A DNA stretch of 64,000 nt, from positions 399,426 through 463,425 of the forward strand of contig NZ_JH976537.1 of NCBI RefSeq assembly GCF_000309385.1, in the 5' to 3' direction. A program made the position numbers and the translations under genes. How positions within the stretch are numbered: position 1 is the first letter of the stretch; each line of letters opens with the position of its first letter. Under the pieces are notes generated by a model. That model searched no databases. It saw only the letters and a list, made by a program, of their open reading frames with translations, and was not told the DNA's origin. Positions 15,953-25,022 of the stretch are shown in pieces. The DNA is from Nodosilinea nodulosa PCC 7104 (GTDB lineage Bacteria; Cyanobacteriota; Cyanobacteriia; Phormidesmidales; Phormidesmidaceae).

Positions 15953-17134
15953 CTAACCGATCAGCGATCGATACACCGACAGTGTTTTGTGGCCCAAACT
16001 TGGCCAGCTATAGCGCTGCTGCACCTTGCGGTAGCCCGCCTCACCCAGGGCAGCGCCCCGCAGCGGATTGCTCAACAGAACGTTGATGCGATCGGCAATC
16101 TGCGGTGCCGTCTGCGCCACCAAAAACCCGTCCTGTCCATCGCTGACCACCTCCGCTACCGCCGGAATATTGCAGCCAATCACCGGCTTTTTAAAGCTCC
16201 AGGCCTCGGTGTAGACGCCGCCAAAGCTCTCCTGGCTCGAAGGCACGCAGAGCACATCGCAGGCGGACAGGGCACTGGTTTTTTCCTGCAAAGAGACCGC
16301 CCCCAGCCGATGAATGCGGCGATCGGCCAATTCAGCAAACGCAGATTCAGAGCCTTTGACCGCTGGCCCAATGAAGACAAACTGCGCATCGGGGTGCAGT
16401 GCCCATACGGCAGCGGTCGCTTCGAGCACCTGGCGATAGCCCTTGTAAGCATAGTGCTGGCCCAAAAATAGCACCACTGGCCCCTCTAGCCCGTGGGCCA
16501 GGCGAAATGACGTCGGATCGGCCTGGGGGGACAATACGGGGCCATGCCCGGTGACATGAATGCGATCGGGGGCAACGCCAAGGCCTTCTAGAATCTCAGC
16601 CTCGGCCTGGGTCAGGGCGATCACAGCGTCGGCCTGCCGGTAGAGCTTGAGATATTCGCGGTAGCGCCAGCCCACCCAGCGAGGGTGGTGCACGGGGGTT
16701 AGCACAAAGGGAATGTCGCGCCGCCGCGCCACCTGGTGCGAGGCGTAGGTCAGCCCCTCGCGACCAATGCGAACGTTGTGAACCAGGTCGCTGGTTTGGG
16801 CCAGGGCGGCCATGGGTTTGGTAATTTCCTGGGCAATCGGGGGCAGAGCCTTAGCCATCCAGGGATAGTACAGAGGCAGCCAGGGCAGCATCCGCAGCTT
16901 CGCAGCCCGGCTCAGCCCCAGGCGATGCACAGAAACGCCATCAACGGTGTAATTGTAGGGCTGATTGTGGGCCTTGAGGGTGGTGCCCAGCAGCCAGTCG
17001 GTGCGGTTGTGGTTCCAAAAGGTGGCCACCTGAATGGGGTGAGTGGCCTGAAGCTGCTGAGCCAAAAGGTGCTGATGGAGCTGGGCACCGCCGATGTAGG
17101 GGGGATAGGCGGTGAGTGTATAGAGTAGGTTCAT
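15953..17134 (-). CDS. family 4 glycosyltransferase
   Basis: A 393-residue GT-B enzyme. The N-terminal Rossmann half opens with LLYTLTAYPPYIGGAQLHQH, the Gly-rich acceptor loop. The C-terminal half contains VVLFLGQHYAYKGYRQVLEA and the E-x7-E region CVPSSQESFGGVYTEAW, which contacts the nucleotide-sugar donor. It is the last gene of the twelve-gene polysaccharide cluster and overlaps its upstream neighbour by ATGA (17131-17134). It should add one sugar to a surface glycan on the cytoplasmic side. Donor and linkage cannot be read. Confidence 0.85.
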   Translation of the reverse strand: MNLLYTLTAYPPYIGGAQLHQHLLAQQLQATHPIQVATFWNHNRTDWLLGTTLKAHNQPYNYTVDGVSVHRLGLSRAAKLRMLPWLPLYYPWMAKALPPIAQEITKPMAALAQTSDLVHNVRIGREGLTYASHQVARRRDIPFVLTPVHHPRWVGWRYREYLKLYRQADAVIALTQAEAEILEGLGVAPDRIHVTGHGPVLSPQADPTSFRLAHGLEGPVVLFLGQHYAYKGYRQVLEATAAVWALHPDAQFVFIGPAVKGSESAFAELADRRIHRLGAVSLQEKTSALSACDVLCVPSSQESFGGVYTEAWSFKKPVIGCNIPAVAEVVSDGQDGFLVAQTAPQIADRINVLLSNPLRGAALGEAGYRKVQQRYSWPSLGHKTLSVYRSLIG

Positions 17135-18441
17135 GAACGGTCTTGGCTACTAATTGCCGTTTCGTAGACCTTAACGGTCTCTCTAGCGCAGCGAGTCCAG
17201 CTAAACTGCTTGGCTCTTGCTAAACCTTTCTGGGAAAGCGATCGCCTCAGCGTACTGCTACTGACCAAATCTAAGATGGCTTGACACATTGCATCCTCAT
17301 CAGCAGGGTTGACCATAATGCCCGCGTCGCCAACAACTTCTGGCAACGAGCTTTTGTTGGAGGTAATGACAGGGGTACCGCACTGCATAGCCTCTAGCGG
17401 GGGAAGACCAAATCCTTCGTACAGCGAGGGGTAGGCAAATGCTAATGCTCCACTATAAATAGTACTCAGGTCGCGATCGGGCAAAAAACCCGTAAATATG
17501 ACGCGATCGGCCAAGTCAGAGCAGGTTTGAACCTCCCGAAAAATACCCTCATTTTTCCAGCCGCTAACACCGACCAGAACCAATTTAAGGTCTGTCGATG
17601 GGTTCTCTTGAATCAGGTTTAGAAAGCATCGAACTAAGAATTCCAAGTTTTTTCGAGGTTCTAGAGTGGCCAGGCTCAGCAGGTACGGAGAATCAGCAAG
17701 GCCATAATAGCGCAACGTCTTGTGGGTTTCCTCTGAAGCAGAAATCGGTCGAAATCGGCCAGATGCAGCCAGTGGAGCGGTAAAAACCCGGCTTGGGTTC
17801 ATACCCGTATAATCACAGAAGTCTTGCTTAGTTGCCTCCGAGATACAAACAATCCAGTCTCGGTCAATATCAATGCTTTCAAGAATGCGACAAAACTGCT
17901 GGAGAGTTCTTTTTGAGCATAAGTTGGGGTAGAGAATAGGAGTTAAATCATACATAGTTAGAATTCTGGGAATTTTTGATTCTTTTAATTTTGCAGGCAG
18001 GGGAAAATAAGGTGAATGATAAACTTGATAGCCCTCAAGATTCGACAGATGCCGATCTGAGAAGCTGGCTGCTCTATCAACGGGAAGCTGCACTGCCACA
18101 ACGGCCTTACGAAAAACCTCGAAAAGCCGGAACTTCTCTAAAAGGGCCTTTTGCGCCAAAATGGGATATTTAAGATAGCTGTCCCAGGCAGAATCCAAAG
18201 CTAACTCTGCCCGATCTAAATCGACCTGCTGTTCTTGCAGATAAAGTTTGGCGCTGGCTTGATTCCAAAGGCTTGGCTCATTGTTCAACCCGGTCAAATG
18301 CAGTCGCAATACTGATTGCTCAAGTAAGGATAACAGCGTTTGCTGAACAGCGCGAAAGATACCTGTTCTCGCCTTGGGATTTACGTACCCCATTCCCAAA
18401 AGGGAGCAGTCAAATGCAACATCAATTTCGGCAGAGAGCAT
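17131..18441 (-). CDS. family 4 glycosyltransferase
   Basis: A 436-residue GT-B glycosyltransferase. The first 100 residues are atypical for GT4. They are followed by [20 protein letters not shown] and the [12 protein letters not shown] block seen in mannosyl- or rhamnosyltransferases of the RfaB/WbaZ type. The donor-site motif is [21 protein letters not shown], with E-x7-E. It shares a four-base overlap with the downstream gene and lies 48 bases after the upstream one, fitting a single operon. The specific sugar is unknown. Confidence 0.85.
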   Translation of the reverse strand: MLSAEIDVAFDCSLLGMGYVNPKARTGIFRAVQQTLLSLLEQSVLRLHLTGLNNEPSLWNQASAKLYLQEQQVDLDRAELALDSAWDSYLKYPILAQKALLEKFRLFEVFRKAVVAVQLPVDRAASFSDRHLSNLEGYQVYHSPYFPLPAKLKESKIPRILTMYDLTPILYPNLCSKRTLQQFCRILESIDIDRDWIVCISEATKQDFCDYTGMNPSRVFTAPLAASGRFRPISASEETHKTLRYYGLADSPYLLSLATLEPRKNLEFLVRCFLNLIQENPSTDLKLVLVGVSGWKNEGIFREVQTCSDLADRVIFTGFLPDRDLSTIYSGALAFAYPSLYEGFGLPPLEAMQCGTPVITSNKSSLPEVVGDAGIMVNPADEDAMCQAILDLVSSSTLRRSLSQKGLARAKQFSWTRCARETVKVYETAISSQDRS

Positions 18442-18489
18442 CGATTTTTAGAGTGGGTTTTAGAAGTTTTCGGGCTGTTAGAAATATGC

Positions 18490-19392
18490 TTAAGATGGAT
18501 TGACCCACTGATTTTTTAAATCCTTGAGCTTTTTAAGGTGGCTGATTGGCAAAAGCCAGCGGGCAAGGGTGAATAGAAGCAGTTTAAAATAGATCGAAGT
18601 AAAGGCAAGAGGCGCTAAAAGCCCGTAGAAGCTGATGCAGTAGTGCCAATAGGCCGGTGGATATAGGTTAGACTTTGGTGTTGTCAATCGCTGCCATTGG
18701 TGCCAAATGGGCATCGGACTGGAAGACCAGTTTTGCTCTAGGGAGTTAAACTCGCAAAGTGCTTTGGCATCGCCTAAGACTTTTAGGCTGTACCCAGCCT
18801 TTTTAGCCTCCCAGGTGTAAACAACATCTGCCAGGCATTGCGGCAATTTATGACTGGGCGGATAGTCGATTTGATCAACAACCGAGCGGGGTAAGCAGAC
18901 AAGATTGCCGCTCATACAATCGCAGCTTTTTTCCTTACCTTCTGGTACAAATAACAGCTGAAGCGATAAAAACCGTTTTACTTGCCCGCTATAGGTAGGT
19001 ATTTTGTAGTTGGTTGGGCTGTAGCATTGAGCAGCCACAATTTTTTGAGCATCTTTGTAGCAAGCCGCTATTAGTAGGGAAATAGCACCCTCGGCAGGCA
19101 GCGTATCGTCATTTAGCCAAACGAAATGGCTTGCACCTTTGGCGTAGGCGTACTGCATTCCTTGTTTTATTGCCCCTGTCCACCACAGGGTGCCGTCCCC
19201 TGACAAAACGGTTACTGCCGGATAAGTCGATCGAATTGCTTCAGCCGTGCCGTCGGTAGAACCATCGTCAATAACCACAACGCGGTACTGCTCCATATCG
19301 CCATTGCGGTGGAGCGCATCCAGACAGGTGAGGGTGGTAGCCCTGCGGTTGTGAACGGGGATAAGGATGTAAATCGAAGAGGACGGGGTCAT
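18490..19392 (-). CDS. family 2 glycosyltransferase
   Basis: A 300-residue GT-A enzyme with SIYILIPVHNRRATTLTCLDAL at the start, VVIDDGSTDGTAEAI (nucleotide binding) and FVWLNDDTLPAEGA (the DxD-like metal site). This pattern resembles rhamnosyl- or galactosyltransferases of the WbbL group. A hydrophobic segment near the C-terminus (HYCISFYGLLAPLAF) may attach it to the membrane. Its start overlaps the preceding gene's stop by four bases. It is part of the surface polysaccharide operon. Confidence 0.85.
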   Translation of the reverse strand: MTPSSSIYILIPVHNRRATTLTCLDALHRNGDMEQYRVVVIDDGSTDGTAEAIRSTYPAVTVLSGDGTLWWTGAIKQGMQYAYAKGASHFVWLNDDTLPAEGAISLLIAACYKDAQKIVAAQCYSPTNYKIPTYSGQVKRFLSLQLLFVPEGKEKSCDCMSGNLVCLPRSVVDQIDYPPSHKLPQCLADVVYTWEAKKAGYSLKVLGDAKALCEFNSLEQNWSSSPMPIWHQWQRLTTPKSNLYPPAYWHYCISFYGLLAPLAFTSIYFKLLLFTLARWLLPISHLKKLKDLKNQWVNPS

Positions 19393-20282
19393 AGGTCGCT
19401 AATCCACCAGCGTTGGGTAGCGGGGTTATAGGCGCAGTGTTTATGGGTGGCTTTAAGCCCCCATTTTGTCGCCTGTCTTCGCACGGCGTAGGGCAAGAGC
19501 AGGTAATCTTTGGCAAGTTTAGTCACTATTCCCTGTATTTTGCCCATGGGTCGCCCGCCATAGGCTTCTATTACCTGGTAAGCCTCGGCAATATATTGCT
19601 CAGCCTGGGTCACCGATCGCTGGTTGCCGTGGAATCGAAAACCACCCAGAGGAACTGACACGGTATAGAGGTCTGCGTACTGAAAGAACCTGGCCCACAG
19701 CTCAAAGTCAGCCGCCAGAGGATAGGCGGTATCCAGGTAGGCCCCCGCTTTTTCCCATAGAGAACGCCGCCAAAAGACAGATTCCTGCTGAATGGCCCCA
19801 AGCGCATACCAGCGGTTGTGGGGAATATTTTCGCCCCTAAAAAAGCCCTGGCGGGTATAGCCGCCGCGCTGGGCACAGTAGGTAGCCGCTCCGGTAGTGC
19901 TCCAAACTATGGGGCAGAGGGTGGTTAACCACTCGACTTCGGGCAGGGTGCTAAAAATTTCGTTGGCCACCTGAAAAGCCCAGGAAACATACATATCGTC
20001 AGAGTTAATCCAGGCCATGATGTCGCCTGTGCTGTGCTGAAAGCCCTTGTTGATGGCATCGTACTGGCCGCTATCGGGCTCGCTACACCAAAAAGCCAGT
20101 TTGGCACTGTAATCTTGCAAGATCTGCGCCGTACCGTCCGTTGACCCACCGTCGATGACGCGATACTCAAAATTAGGGTAGCTCTGCGTTAAAACACTTG
20201 CCAAAGTAGCCGCCAAAAAATCAGCCTGATTGAAGGAAGGCGTAACTACAGTAATTTTAAGATGCTCAGGTGATGCTGTCAT
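19389..20282 (-). CDS. family 2 glycosyltransferase
   Basis: A 297-residue GT-A glycosyltransferase: ITVVTPSFNQADFLAATLAS, then YRVIDGGSTDGTAQILQ, then IMAWINSDDMY as the metal-binding acidic motif. The conserved QESVFWRRSLWEKAGAYLD and FELWARFFQYAD blocks are typical of WcaA-like enzymes. It is coupled to both neighbours by four-base overlaps (19389-19392 and 20279-20282). Donor unknown. Confidence 0.86.
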   Translation of the reverse strand: MTASPEHLKITVVTPSFNQADFLAATLASVLTQSYPNFEYRVIDGGSTDGTAQILQDYSAKLAFWCSEPDSGQYDAINKGFQHSTGDIMAWINSDDMYVSWAFQVANEIFSTLPEVEWLTTLCPIVWSTTGAATYCAQRGGYTRQGFFRGENIPHNRWYALGAIQQESVFWRRSLWEKAGAYLDTAYPLAADFELWARFFQYADLYTVSVPLGGFRFHGNQRSVTQAEQYIAEAYQVIEAYGGRPMGKIQGIVTKLAKDYLLLPYAVRRQATKWGLKATHKHCAYNPATQRWWISDL

Positions 20283-21520
20283 AGAGTTTGCTTATTTCGA
20301 TTAACCATCGTTTCGTAGAGAGCTTTATAGCGCTTAGCCTGATGCTCTATGGCATAGTCTTTTACGGCAATTTCACGACAGTTAACGGCAAATTGCTGAC
20401 GCATGCCTTCATTCGACAACATTGACACAACCTGGGCGACAAATTCGTCAGCTTGCTCAGCTGGCGCCAAAAGCCCCGTAATACCAGGACGGACTAGATC
20501 GGGCACCCCGCCCACATCAAAAGACACCATTGGGGTGCCACAGGCCATGCTCTCTTGCAGCACAATAGGCAAATTGTCGGCGCGAGTAGGGAATAAAAAC
20601 ACATCAGCGGCGGAGTAGGCTAAGGCCTTCATTCGATCGCTAGTCACAAACCCTAAGGACACAGTGGGCACCTGCACCACAGCCTCTACCGCCTCGGAAC
20701 CATTCCCCATCAACAGCAACATAGTATTAGCCCTGAGGCTAGCGGGGAGCTGGTTCAGGCTATTGACTAAAAGGTCCATGCCCTTGCGGCGATCGCGCAG
20801 GCTCTCAGCGCAGCTCATCACGATCAGCTGGTCAAGCGGCAGGCCCAAAGCTTGCCGAGCCAGCGTTTTGTCAATAGGTGCGTAGGTCTGCACATCCAGG
20901 CCGTTGGGAATGTGCAAAATGTCATGGCCGTTGAGAATACTTTTTTGGGCCTGGTCCACAAGCCAGCGAGAGGGGGCCGCGATCGCCAAATTAGTCCTGC
21001 CATATACCCATCGTTTCAGCCGCCATTCTAAGCGGGTGCGATCGCGCTGAATACTAGGGTAGCTTTCAGGATAGGGGCAACTGCCGCAGCCCGATTGCCA
21101 GCGTGAGCAGTCGTAGCTGTAGGCGCAGTGCCCGGTAAAGGCCCACATATCGTGCAGCGTAAAGACAGCAGGCCGGGTGGTGGTTAGCGCTGGAAGAGCT
21201 AGATAGTTAAAGTAATCGCTGTGGATAACATGTAAATTCAGAATATCCGCAGCCTGAAAAAAGGGATGCTGCCTCAACCAGAACGTGCCGATCGCATGGA
21301 TATCATTGAATCCCAAGGGTTTCGTAATTGCTTTAATGCCCCCTTCTAACAGCCTGAATCGAGGCATTAGAGCAGACTGATCTGAGCTTAGTATTTTAGC
21401 TTTGCTAATAATTTTGCAGTCGACGCTAAGCTGTGCTAATCCCTGGCACAATCGATACATAGCAATGGCCCCACCGCCCCCACCGCTATAGTCGCTAAAG
21501 TTAATTTGCAGGGCTTTCAT
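20279..21520 (-). CDS. family 4 glycosyltransferase
   Basis: A 413-residue GT-B enzyme that begins MKALQINFSDYSGGGGGAIA, the loop common to capsule GT4 enzymes. It contains the characteristic FTLHDMWAFTGHCAYSYDC segment followed by a Cys-rich GCGSCPYPES, seen in a WcaC/WcaL-like subgroup. The donor site is DVFLFPTRADNLPIVLQESM. HIP1 octamers are present in this gene (near 20790, 20980 and 21038) but none was seen for the next 7.6 kb upstream of it in the operon. It follows the methyltransferase gene by 83 bases. Confidence 0.87.
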   Translation of the reverse strand: MKALQINFSDYSGGGGGAIAMYRLCQGLAQLSVDCKIISKAKILSSDQSALMPRFRLLEGGIKAITKPLGFNDIHAIGTFWLRQHPFFQAADILNLHVIHSDYFNYLALPALTTTRPAVFTLHDMWAFTGHCAYSYDCSRWQSGCGSCPYPESYPSIQRDRTRLEWRLKRWVYGRTNLAIAAPSRWLVDQAQKSILNGHDILHIPNGLDVQTYAPIDKTLARQALGLPLDQLIVMSCAESLRDRRKGMDLLVNSLNQLPASLRANTMLLLMGNGSEAVEAVVQVPTVSLGFVTSDRMKALAYSAADVFLFPTRADNLPIVLQESMACGTPMVSFDVGGVPDLVRPGITGLLAPAEQADEFVAQVVSMLSNEGMRQQFAVNCREIAVKDYAIEHQAKRYKALYETMVNRNKQTL

Positions 21521-21603
21521 ATTGGGCGAGTTTCCGAAGTAACATATCCATGGCCCTTCTAAGGAGTTTTGAGTGGGAAAAACCGAGCGATCGCGCCTTT
21601 GAA

Positions 21604-22431
21604 CTAGCGTTTTTGAGCTTCCATAAAGAGTGAGTCGGGTTTATAAACGCTGCCGTCAGGTTCGGTGTCGAGGCGCAGCGCGGCCCAGTTGGGAATTTGG
21701 CTTTGAGCCGCCCCGCAGACCGCAATGTCAGTAAAGCCGCAGTCGCTGAGAAGCTGGTGGAGAGAGTAGCGATCGTACATACAGTAGTGAATTTCGCCAC
21801 TGAGGCGCAATCTTCCCACTTGTAGGGCAGCATAGTCAGAACGTAGCACGAGCCGATACAAAAATTCTCGCAGTTGCCATAGGCGATGGCGAATTAGAGC
21901 TTTCCAGCTAAGGCCTTGGAGTCGGGCATCGGATGACTGCCGCTGAGCCTGAGCCATTTCGGCAATATATTTGGCTTCGCTCCCAATGCGCCCAACGATA
22001 AAGTCGAGGTTGGGAATGTTGGGCTGGCTAAAATAGTGAAGCATGTCGCCCCCCGTATGATTGCGAGTAGCCTGATCAAGCAGTTCTAGGAGCATCCAGG
22101 GGTAGTTGACTCGCCAGATAGGGTCACCTGCCAAGCACTTTTCTAGCGTGGTTAAATAGGCACGGGTAATTTGCTCAAGATCGGGTACGACAACGCGCAC
22201 AGTTCCCTGGGGACGCAGCACGCGGTAGCACTCCTGCATAAACTGGTAGCCTGCGGCCCTGGGAAAGTGTTCTAAGACATGGGAGTGATAGACCACATCA
22301 AAGGAGTCGTCATCAAAGGGAATGCCCTTTTGCAAATCATGTTTGATGATGCCTGAGCTATGAGCGATCGAATCGAGGTTGACCCAATCGGGGCGAAAAC
22401 GCGTGCCACAACCGAGATTAAGACATCTCAT
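21604..22431 (-). CDS. class I SAM-dependent methyltransferase
   Basis: A 275-residue methyltransferase. The SAM site is CLNLGCGTRFRPDWVNLDS, at the very start. It is followed by SFDVVYHSHVLEHFPRAAGY and VLRPQGTVRVVVPDL, the usual type-11 methyltransferase blocks. Such proteins in glycan clusters methylate sugars or act in tailoring. I prefer ATG 22431 because the SAM motif begins two residues later; the in-frame start at 22449 would deepen the overlap with the upstream gene from 14 to 32 bases. Substrate unknown. Confidence 0.82.
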   Translation of the reverse strand: MRCLNLGCGTRFRPDWVNLDSIAHSSGIIKHDLQKGIPFDDDSFDVVYHSHVLEHFPRAAGYQFMQECYRVLRPQGTVRVVVPDLEQITRAYLTTLEKCLAGDPIWRVNYPWMLLELLDQATRNHTGGDMLHYFSQPNIPNLDFIVGRIGSEAKYIAEMAQAQRQSSDARLQGLSWKALIRHRLWQLREFLYRLVLRSDYAALQVGRLRLSGEIHYCMYDRYSLHQLLSDCGFTDIAVCGAAQSQIPNWAALRLDTEPDGSVYKPDSLFMEAQKR

Positions 22432-23236
22432 AATTATCTCTAAAAGCAAAGATATTTAGCTGCATATCCATTCCCATATGTACATTTCGGCTAACAAATG
22501 GATGGGGTGAAATAATTGGGGGATGGATATGAACTCTAAAGCCAGATTCAAACAATATAGTAGTTAGTGTGTGGAGAGTTTGAGGGCGATCCACAAAAGA
22601 ATGATACTCAATAAATAAGTTTCTTATATTTGGAAGAAGATCTTCACAGTCTTGAATGACTTCTGTTTCAGCTCCTTCAATATCAATTTTAAGGAAGTCG
22701 ACTGGCTCTTTTAGATAGTCCCTCAGTCTAATAGTGTTGACTGAATATTTTGAGTAGCTCTGATCTTCCGTAGCCACTACTCGACCACCATCGGCCCCTT
22801 CAGACATGAATTCTAAAGTCGTTTCAGAATTCCAAACGGCTTTATCAAAGATTTCAACGTTAGAAAACCCAAAGCTAGAGACGTTAAACTCTAGAATTTC
22901 AAATACTTTTTTGTCTGGCTCAAAAGCCATTACTCTACAGCGTGGAAATAGCTTCTTAAAATATATAATGCTGAGACCAATATTAGAGCCACAGTCGATC
23001 ACTAAAGGCGATTCGGTATCACAGACAAAGCGATAGATTTCCTTGTCAAATATCTCGTCATACATGAAATCAAATGATGCAGAATCGATCCCTTTAACAG
23101 GATGTTCCAAGATGTTGGTTTGGAAAATAGTATATCTGGGCACTTGGGAAATTTTCCACAGATCAATTTTCTGCTTAACCCTTTTTGGATTGCCAAGCAG
23201 CCTTAAAGATCTTTCAAAGTATGACTTGAGACTCAT
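22418..23236 (-). CDS. FkbM family methyltransferase
   Basis: A 272-residue FkbM-type SAM methyltransferase. The SAM motif is LVIDCGSNIGLSIIYFKKLF, followed by VMAFEPDKKVFEILEFNV and the DFLKIDIEGAETEVIQD block, which is diagnostic of FkbM proteins. These O-methylate hydroxyl groups, often on sugars. The gene is clearly AT-rich compared with flanking chromosomal genes and contains no HIP1 site, suggesting recent acquisition together with its upstream neighbours. ATG 23236 is preferred to a TTG six bases further upstream. Confidence 0.84.
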   Translation of the reverse strand: MSLKSYFERSLRLLGNPKRVKQKIDLWKISQVPRYTIFQTNILEHPVKGIDSASFDFMYDEIFDKEIYRFVCDTESPLVIDCGSNIGLSIIYFKKLFPRCRVMAFEPDKKVFEILEFNVSSFGFSNVEIFDKAVWNSETTLEFMSEGADGGRVVATEDQSYSKYSVNTIRLRDYLKEPVDFLKIDIEGAETEVIQDCEDLLPNIRNLFIEYHSFVDRPQTLHTLTTILFESGFRVHIHPPIISPHPFVSRNVHMGMDMQLNIFAFRDNYEMS

Positions 23237-23327
23237 AATCAATGTTTAAGATTAGCTTGTCCACTGGATTGGCTAACGAGTTATGTCTATAAACACCAGT
23301 CAACAAAATGTGATCAGTAGAAAATAC

Positions 23328-24017
23328 TCAGTTACAACGCTGTAAGACAGCGATTGAATCTCGCTGAACTAGCCCCAAATCAGCATTGATAACCTTCCAG
23401 CCGGCCCGTTGAGCAGCAGCAGTCATCTGAGACTGAGCGTTTCTTGGCCACCATATCTCATCATCCTGTTTATCTCTAAACTCAAGCGGAACTCCGCCTT
23501 TTTCCCATCCATAATTCTCTAATTTTTCCCAATCTCCATAATGATGAATAGCATACCCATTTTCTTTGACTTTAGGGATTGTTTGAGTTAAAACATCTTC
23601 AATCTTATCCAAGTTATTGTGGCAGAGAACCCCGAAAGACCAGCAAACATCAAAATAATCATCATCAAAGATTCTATCGTAGGCAGAACTATCTTCTATT
23701 TGGTGACAATATAACCGCCCAGGATAACGGGACGGTTGCAGCCAACTTTCGACATTCTGAAAGTCAACTACGTGTAGTTCTCCCTGGGGAATATGTTGCA
23801 AGATTGCTTTTGACCAGGATCCTCTTCCAGGTCCAATCTCAAGAATCTTAGAATTAGGCTTCAAAAACGGTAAGAGGCCTTGCCTAAAAACTTTCCGATA
23901 GGAACCACCAATTGCACGCTCTTCCTTCCGCCTAACAGAACTGGGAAAAATAGACAGGACATTTCCACTGTCATATCCGTACCCAAATTCTTTCTTCAAC
24001 CAATCTTGAGTTGGCAT
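23328..24017 (-). CDS. class I SAM-dependent methyltransferase
   Basis: A 229-residue protein with the SAM-binding motif SKILEIGPGRGSWSKAILQH, then LHVVDFQNVESWL and YFDVCWSFGVLCHNN. No additional domain is present. The substrate is not evident; neighbours suggest a sugar of the surface polysaccharide. The DNA is AT-rich. It lies two bases after the upstream glycosyltransferase stop, so co-translation is likely, while the next gene follows after 91 bases without a recognisable terminator. Confidence 0.78.
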   Translation of the reverse strand: MPTQDWLKKEFGYGYDSGNVLSIFPSSVRRKEERAIGGSYRKVFRQGLLPFLKPNSKILEIGPGRGSWSKAILQHIPQGELHVVDFQNVESWLQPSRYPGRLYCHQIEDSSAYDRIFDDDYFDVCWSFGVLCHNNLDKIEDVLTQTIPKVKENGYAIHHYGDWEKLENYGWEKGGVPLEFRDKQDDEIWWPRNAQSQMTAAAQRAGWKVINADLGLVQRDSIAVLQRCN

Positions 24018-24019
24018 TT

Positions 24020-24988
24020 CTAGAGTCCTTTATTTTCGTTAAAGAGGTTGTCTTTTCTAAAGTAAAACTTGAGTTTTTTGAGTATTGTTTTAATCATCTT
24101 TTTTAGTTTGACGATGTTTGGGTTAGTAGATGAAGGCAAAAACACAGTCTTAGCTGTGTAAGCATCGGCTTCAGCATGTCTGACGACAAAACTGGGATGA
24201 TGGATAACCTCTGCTACCCCAGTAGGAAGATAAGCAAGGAGCTTACTATAATCAGTGGTGTTGGTAGATTCTTGGCCAAAGCCCAGGTTTGTTACAAGAT
24301 TTTGGTTAGGCAATATAGTTAATCCACTATTTGACCAACAGGCATAAGCCCAACGATATGCCCAGCTATCAGGCTTTCCTTTAGAGAGCAGATTGTCAAA
24401 TACATTGATCCAATAATTAATTTCTTTCGGGTTTTCAAATACCGACTCCAGTAATCCAGAATCTCGAAACTCTGGCCATTTCACAATATTATCTTGATAA
24501 TTTTTCCAAGCCCGTTTCCAGGTAGCCCATCCCCAGCAGTGAGGATATCGTGAAAAGTAGTAACTGCCGTCTCCCCTGGTCTTACCATTTTGAAAATTAT
24601 TGCCACTAATCATCCAAACCCGCTCATCGTTTTGGTAATGGTTCAGCAACATTTGGCAGAAGGTGAAAAAGTCTTTATTCGGCAAGCAGTCATCTTCCAA
24701 GATGATTGCAGAGTCGATAGATTCAAAAGCACTACTCAGGCCAGAAACAACTCGTTTGCGACAACCCAAGTTCTGTTTAGAATAGTCGCGTATGACTTCG
24801 CAAGGCCAATCAATGCTTTCAGTGATGGCTCTCGTCTTTTCGCAAAGCAAGATCTCTGCTTCGTTTCTGGGGCCATCAGCAACAATAAATAGTTTTTTGG
24901 GTTGAGCCAAACGAATTTGCTCAAACACTTTCGCCGTTACATCAGGGCGGCGAAAGATAATAAAAACTACTGGAGTAGATAGCGACAT
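24020..24988 (-). CDS. GT-A glycosyltransferase-like protein (GNT-I/HlpA-like)
   Basis: About 322 residues. The fold is indicated by PVVFIIFRRPDVTAKVFEQI at the start, IILEDDCLPNKDFFTFCQ (acidic EDD metal motif) and RYPHCWGWATWKRAW, a block characteristic of bacterial proteins related to eukaryotic GlcNAc-transferase I and often labelled hemolytic-protein-like. A role as a sugar transferase in the cluster is likely. ATG 24988 puts the conserved first strand at the N-terminus; another in-frame start at 25018 adds ten residues. AT-rich, with no HIP1 site. Confidence 0.75.
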   Translation of the reverse strand: MSLSTPVVFIIFRRPDVTAKVFEQIRLAQPKKLFIVADGPRNEAEILLCEKTRAITESIDWPCEVIRDYSKQNLGCRKRVVSGLSSAFESIDSAIILEDDCLPNKDFFTFCQMLLNHYQNDERVWMISGNNFQNGKTRGDGSYYFSRYPHCWGWATWKRAWKNYQDNIVKWPEFRDSGLLESVFENPKEINYWINVFDNLLSKGKPDSWAYRWAYACWSNSGLTILPNQNLVTNLGFGQESTNTTDYSKLLAYLPTGVAEVIHHPSFVVRHAEADAYTAKTVFLPSSTNPNIVKLKKMIKTILKKLKFYFRKDNLFNENKGL

Positions 24989-25022
24989 AGAGTCAGTGAT
25001 TGATGTCAAGAAAGACAAGAGC